A DNA stretch of 64,000 bases from Streptomyces sp. A2-16 (GTDB lineage Bacteria > Actinomycetota > Actinomycetes > Streptomycetales > Streptomycetaceae), in NCBI RefSeq assembly GCF_018128905.1, contig NZ_CP063808.1, positions 6,448,001 to 6,512,000 of the forward strand, in the 5' to 3' direction. Under the pieces are notes generated by a model that saw only the letters and a program-made list of their open reading frames with translations, ran no database searches and was not told the origin of the DNA. Every line of letters starts with the position of its first letter. Within the stretch, counting starts at the first letter, position 1. The position numbers and the translations under genes were made by a program. Of this stretch, positions 60,290 through 64,000 are shown in pieces.

Positions 60290-61186
60290 ATGACCATGCA
60301 CGACGACCAGGTGGACGTGACCGCCGACATCGTCGCGACCCTGATCCGGGACCAGTTCCCTCAGTGGAGCGGCAGGGCGGTCCGTCCCCTGCGGTCGACC
60401 GGGACGGTCAACGCCATCTTCCGCATCGGGGACGACCTCTCGGCGCGCTTCCCACTGCGTCCGACGGATGCCGCCGAGGCGCTCGCCGTGCTGGAGCAGG
60501 AGGCCCGGGCGAGCGCGGAGCTGGCACAGGTGTCTCTGTTCCCCGCCCCGGAACCCGTCGCCCTGGGAAAGCCCGGAGCCGGTTACCCCATGCCGTGGTC
60601 GGTCCAGACATGGCTGCCGGGGACCATCGCCTCCGACGCCGACCCGAGCGGGTCGGAGGCCTTCGCCGAGGACCTCGCGGTCTTCATCTCAGCCCTGCGC
60701 GACGCCGAGACACGGGGGCGGCTCTTCAGCGGCGACCAACGCGGCGGCGTCCTCACCGACCACGACGAGTGGATGGCGAAGTGCTTCGCGGAGAGCACGG
60801 GACTGCTCGACGTGCCCCGGCTGCGCCGGCTGTGGAGCCACTTCCGGGAGTTGCCCCGCACGGGCGCCGACGTGATGAGCCATGGCGACCTGATTCCCGG
60901 CAATGTCCTGGTCGCGGGAGGCCGGCTCGGCGGCGTTCTCGACACCGGCGGCTTCGGCCCGGCCGACCCCGCACTGGATCTGGTCGGCGCCTGGCACCTG
61001 TTGCAGCCGGGCCCGCGGGAAGTGCTCCGGCGGACCCTCGGCTGCGACGATCTGGAGTGGGAGCGCGGCAAGGCCTGGGCGTTCGAACAGGCGATGGGTG
61101 TCGTCTGGTACTACGTCGAGAGCAATCCGACGATGAGCGCGATGGGGCGCCGGACACTCGACCGCATCCTGGCGTCGATGGAGTGA
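60290..61186 (+). CDS. Aminoglycoside phosphotransferase-like kinase (APH family)
   Basis: 298 residues from ATG 60290. Kinase-like fold with N-lobe, the Brenner motif SHGDLIPGNVLV (catalytic Asp and Asn), and LDTGGFGPADPALDLVGAW as the DFG-equivalent, where Thr follows the Asp. It phosphorylates an antibiotic or other hydroxyl metabolite; resistance cannot be claimed. It is convergent with the alpha/beta hydrolase 39 bp away. Confidence 0.87.
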   Translation: MTMHDDQVDVTADIVATLIRDQFPQWSGRAVRPLRSTGTVNAIFRIGDDLSARFPLRPTDAAEALAVLEQEARASAELAQVSLFPAPEPVALGKPGAGYPMPWSVQTWLPGTIASDADPSGSEAFAEDLAVFISALRDAETRGRLFSGDQRGGVLTDHDEWMAKCFAESTGLLDVPRLRRLWSHFRELPRTGADVMSHGDLIPGNVLVAGGRLGGVLDTGGFGPADPALDLVGAWHLLQPGPREVLRRTLGCDDLEWERGKAWAFEQAMGVVWYYVESNPTMSAMGRRTLDRILASME

Positions 61187-61225
61187 CACCGCCCCGGACG
61201 ACCGACCTCGACGGGGGCAGGAACG

Positions 61226-62116
61226 TCACCTCAGGGCGTCACGCAGCGCGGTGGCCATCAGGTCGATGGCCTCCTTTCCCGCCGGCACCGGCCCCGTGTG
61301 GGTGAAGTAGTGGTCGACGCCCTCGAAGACGCGGTGGGTGACCGGGACACCGGCCGCCTCCAGAGCCTTGGCGTAGGCGTCCCCCTCCTCACGCAGCCGG
61401 TCGTTCTCCGCGGTGATGACCAGGGCGGGCGGAAGGCCCGCGAGGTCGTCGGCGAGGGCGGGCGAGACGAGAGGGTGGGCGCGGTCGGCGGGGTCGGGGA
61501 CGTACGCGGCGGTGAAGATCCGCATGAGCTGCGGGGTGAGCAGCGGCTTGGCGACGGGGGACGGCTTGGTGGCCGGGTCCGCGACCTGGTCCAGCGGCGC
61601 CGAGTCGAGGATCTGGAGCCGGGGCCGGAAGGTTCCGCGCTCCCTGGCCAGGCGGCACACCGCGGCGGTCAGGTTGGCCCCGGCGCTGTGTCCGCCCACG
61701 GCGAGCCGTGAACCGTCCCAGCCACCGGCGGCGCCGTTCTCTGCGACCCACCGGGTGACGTCGTAGGCCTGGGTGACGGCTGCGGGGTACGGCCGTTGCG
61801 GCGCGACCGCGTAGTCGACGTTGATGACGACGCAGCCGGCCGTGGCGGCGATGCAGCGGCAGATGTGGTCGTCCTGCTGGGAGCGGGCGACCACGAAACC
61901 GCCGCCGTGGAAGTTGACGTACACGGGGGCGGGCGTGTCGGTGGTGGCCGACGGACGGTAGACGGTGCACGTCACCGGCCCGGCGCCGGTGTCCACCCGG
62001 AGGGTCTCGGTGCGCGCGGGAATGTCGGTGAAGCGCAGGTCCTCGTGCACACGGGACATCACGCGGCCGAGCAGGAGCTGAATCGCCCTGGCCTTGATTC
62101 CGGAGCTGAACGGCAT
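61226..62116 (-). CDS. Alpha/beta hydrolase (HSL family)
   Basis: 296 residues. HGGG oxyanion motif in YVNFHGGGFVVA, nucleophile in VGGHSAGANL (GHSAG), Asp/Glu in VITAENDRLREEG and His in GVDHYFTHTG. It hydrolyses short-acyl esters as a cytoplasmic enzyme. A GTTAC...GTAAC repeat lies just upstream (62132-62150), where an operator would sit. Confidence 0.93.
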   Translation of the reverse strand: MPFSSGIKARAIQLLLGRVMSRVHEDLRFTDIPARTETLRVDTGAGPVTCTVYRPSATTDTPAPVYVNFHGGGFVVARSQQDDHICRCIAATAGCVVINVDYAVAPQRPYPAAVTQAYDVTRWVAENGAAGGWDGSRLAVGGHSAGANLTAAVCRLARERGTFRPRLQILDSAPLDQVADPATKPSPVAKPLLTPQLMRIFTAAYVPDPADRAHPLVSPALADDLAGLPPALVITAENDRLREEGDAYAKALEAAGVPVTHRVFEGVDHYFTHTGPVPAGKEAIDLMATALRDALR

Positions 62117-62131
62117 GACTGGGCACCCATC

Positions 62132-62150
62132 GTTACAAGGTTAAAGTAAC
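62132..62150. promoter_or_regulatory. Candidate operator upstream of the alpha/beta hydrolase
   Basis: GTTACAAGGTTAAAGTAAC has GTTAC/GTAAC arms around a 9-bp AT-rich centre and is 16 bp from the hydrolase start. This matches TetR/MarR-type operator layouts. No regulator gene is adjacent. Confidence 0.45.
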
Positions 62151-62357
62151 AGGATTCCTGATAATGGATGCTCGTCGGCGCGAGCGCAATGGGCGAAGCA
62201 CGACTGCGGCTCCGACGCCGGCCCAGAGCCTGCGCAACCTTCCAACGCGACGCGGGCCGGGTTGCGCCCGGGCACTCGACCCACGCCACGGAAAATCGGT
62301 CCAGCGACCCCGGATTGGCCTTGTCCCGGCCGCAGGAGCACGCCGTACCGTCGGCCC

Positions 62358-63170
62358 ATGCGCATCCGAATCGTCGACGCCTTCACCGACCGTCCCTTCG
62401 CCGGCAACCCGGCCGGGGTTCTGCTCCTGGACGACGCCTTCCCGGACGACGACCGGCTCCAGAACATCGCGCTGGAGGTGAACCACGCAGAGACGGCCTT
62501 CGCCCACCGGCTCCCCGAAGGCGGTGAGGCCGACTGGGCGCTGCGGTGGTTCACGCCCACCACCGAGGTGAACATGTGCGGCCACGCGACGCTCGCCACG
62601 GCCCACGTCCTGCGCACCACCGGTGCCCACGAGGGTCCGGTGCGGTTCGCCACCCGCAGCGGGGTCCTCGTCGCCATGCCCGGCGAGGACGGCTCGATCA
62701 CCCTGGACTTCCCCACCGCCCCGCTGACGCCGGTCGCGCTGCCCGAGGGCGTCGCCGAGGCGCTGGGCGCCGAGCCGCTCACGGCCTTCGACACCGGCCC
62801 GAACATCGGCGACCTGCTGCTCGAACTGGCCCACGAGAAGACCGTCCACGCCCTGCGCCCCGACCTCAAGGCCCTGGCCGCGTACTCCACGCGCGGCGTC
62901 ATCGCCACGGCGCGCGCCGAGAACCCGGACCTGGGCCACGACTTCGTCTCCCGCTGCTTCTTCCCGAACGTCGGGATCGACGAGGACCCGGTCACCGGCA
63001 GCGCCCACACGGCACTGGCGCCCTACTGGTCGGAGCGGCTCGGCCGTGCCGAACTCACCGGCCTCCAGGCCTCGCCCCGCTCCGGCCGGGTGCGTACGCG
63101 GTTGCTCGGCGAGCGCACGCTTCTGACGGGCCGGGCGGTCACGGTCATCGAGGGCGAGCTGCTCGCCTGA
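62358..63170 (+). CDS. PhzF family isomerase
   Basis: 270 residues from ATG 62358. PhzF features: VDAFTDRPFAGNPAGV at the N-terminus, catalytic Glu in EVNHAETAF, and MCGHATLATAHV, then DEDPVTGSAHTAL. Isomerases of this fold act on small acids, in phenazine synthesis or other pathways; no phenazine genes are present here. The stop is 1 bp from the CPBP gene. Confidence 0.92.
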   Translation: MRIRIVDAFTDRPFAGNPAGVLLLDDAFPDDDRLQNIALEVNHAETAFAHRLPEGGEADWALRWFTPTTEVNMCGHATLATAHVLRTTGAHEGPVRFATRSGVLVAMPGEDGSITLDFPTAPLTPVALPEGVAEALGAEPLTAFDTGPNIGDLLLELAHEKTVHALRPDLKALAAYSTRGVIATARAENPDLGHDFVSRCFFPNVGIDEDPVTGSAHTALAPYWSERLGRAELTGLQASPRSGRVRTRLLGERTLLTGRAVTVIEGELLA

Positions 63171-63171
63171 A

Positions 63172-63951
63172 TCAGGCCGTGGGCAGCCAGCCCACTTTCC
63201 CGGCGAGCAGCGCGTACCCCACGAAGGCACCGATGTCGAGCAGGGAATGCGCCACCACCAGGGGACCCACCCGGCCCCACCGCCGGTACAGGTAGACGAA
63301 CACCACGCCCATCACCATGTTGCCGATGAAGCCACCGATCCCCTGGTACAGGTGGTAGCTGCCGCGCAGTACGGAACTGGCCACCAGGGCGGTGCCCGGG
63401 GTCCAGCCCAACTGGTGCAGCCGGCGCAGCAGGTAGCCGACGACGATGACCTCTTCGAGGATCGCGTTCTGCAGGGCCGAGAGGATCAGCACGGGGTACT
63501 TCCACCACACGTCGGGCAGCGCCTCGGGCACCACGGTGAGGTTGAAGCCGAGGCCGCGCGCGGCCAGGTAGAAGGCGATTCCGGTGCTGCCGATCACAGC
63601 GGCGATCCCGGCTCCGCGGGCCAGGTCGGGGCCGGGCCGGGTGCGGTCGAAGCCGAGGGTCCGCAGGCTCTGCCCCTCGCGCAGCAGGAGGTGCGCGACC
63701 AGCAGGACCGGGACCAGGGCCGACGCGATCCCGAAGAGCTGCCAGGCGAGATCCAGCCAGGGACGGCCGGGCGCGGCCGAGGCATTGAGAGTCGCCGCCT
63801 GATCCTTGAGACCCCCAGGTTTGGTGACCGATCCGACAAAACTGATCAGCGCGGACACACCGCTCGCACCGAGCGAAAGCCCCAGAACGAGCAGCGTCTC
63901 GTCACGGAAGAATCTCCGCGAGAGCGCCTTCTGCGGAAAAGAATCGGCCAC
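63172..63951 (-). CDS. CPBP family intramembrane protease-like protein
   Basis: 259 residues from GTG 63951, 7 bp after GGAGGA; GTG 63972 is the longer option. About eight hydrophobic segments. The ABI/CPBP motifs are LEEVIVVGYLLRRL (where EExxxR has Val instead of Arg), RGSYHLYQGIGGFIGNMVMG, and VVAHSLLDIGAFVG. These proteases act in membranes, some for bacteriocin self-immunity or protein processing. The missing Arg makes catalysis uncertain. Confidence 0.87.
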   Translation of the reverse strand: MADSFPQKALSRRFFRDETLLVLGLSLGASGVSALISFVGSVTKPGGLKDQAATLNASAAPGRPWLDLAWQLFGIASALVPVLLVAHLLLREGQSLRTLGFDRTRPGPDLARGAGIAAVIGSTGIAFYLAARGLGFNLTVVPEALPDVWWKYPVLILSALQNAILEEVIVVGYLLRRLHQLGWTPGTALVASSVLRGSYHLYQGIGGFIGNMVMGVVFVYLYRRWGRVGPLVVAHSLLDIGAFVGYALLAGKVGWLPTA

Positions 63952-64000
63952 TGCCCCTTCCTCCGCCTGCACACCTGCCTCCAGTTGAGTAATCCAGCCT

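Noticed and set aside
60290-61186. Calling the APH-like gene an antibiotic-resistance gene
   Set aside because: The family is broad and the active-site variation and lack of context do not support any particular drug substrate.

Overview
The window is high-GC actinobacterial chromosome, almost certainly Streptomyces. Third codon positions are very GC-rich, GTG and TTG starts are common, and families typical of the genus are present: a divergent second-type EF-Tu, a sigma-like/ricin fusion, an F420-type flavin-fold oxidoreductase, a HipA-like kinase with a DUF3037 partner, and MocR, PadR and HxlR regulators. About 67 genes are described. I saw no rRNA, tRNA, CRISPR array, transposase or prophage. 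The first gene is cut by the left edge of the window.

Layout. 0-7.6 kb: Imm21-like immunity gene (partial), rhodanese and Lrp regulator, SbcC/SbcD nuclease operon, YigZ, SixA-like phosphatase, and a protein that may be related to CysRS. 7.9-17.6 kb: a compact stress island holding a NarL/DevR-type response regulator, a SulP transporter, two tandem universal stress proteins flanking a zinc alcohol dehydrogenase, a PPK2 polyphosphate kinase, a DevS-like double-GAF histidine kinase and a CoA-binding protein. Three perfect 14-bp palindromes of the form GGGCCG-NN-CGGCCC lie 72-92 bp upstream of the regulator, SulP and first USP genes. Their layout matches DevR/DosR-type (OsdR-type) boxes, and the kinase keeps the His/Tyr pair expected of a haem GAF domain. 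I read this as a hypoxia/dormancy two-component system with its local regulon. Between SulP and the USP operon is a 734-bp non-coding stretch with a seven-copy 30-bp tandem repeat and a 12-bp-stem hairpin.

17.6-34.8 kb: an AT-rich spacer and APC permease, PobA, an ArsR/CDF metal-efflux divergon, YbaK, an XRE-cupin/EamA divergon, two left-handed beta-helix proteins, DedA, the sigma-like/anti-sigma/ricin membrane protein, GalU, a thioesterase, an MFS exporter, a spermidine-synthase-like protein, EF-Tu (tuf3 type) and a TVP38-family protein. 34.8-48.3 kb: thiolase and HxlR, UppP, a 59-aa small gene, an FAD monooxygenase with an NTF2-like protein, Lnt, a Gfo/Idh dehydrogenase, DinB, a lipoprotein, Ung, a family-5 solute-binding lipoprotein and two SDRs.

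48.4-64 kb: DUF3037-HipA pair, Rieske lipoprotein, a degenerate isochorismatase-fold protein divergent from an F420 oxidoreductase across a large palindrome, LysR, MocR divergent from PNPOx/PaiB, two EamA exporters with a possible leader peptide, a Clp-N protein, SRPBCC, PadR, DUF1330, an APH-like kinase, an alpha/beta hydrolase, PhzF and a CPBP-family membrane protein. Regulation looks mainly local, through short divergons with palindromes at the shared promoters. All functions are inferred by reading translations; no database search was run.
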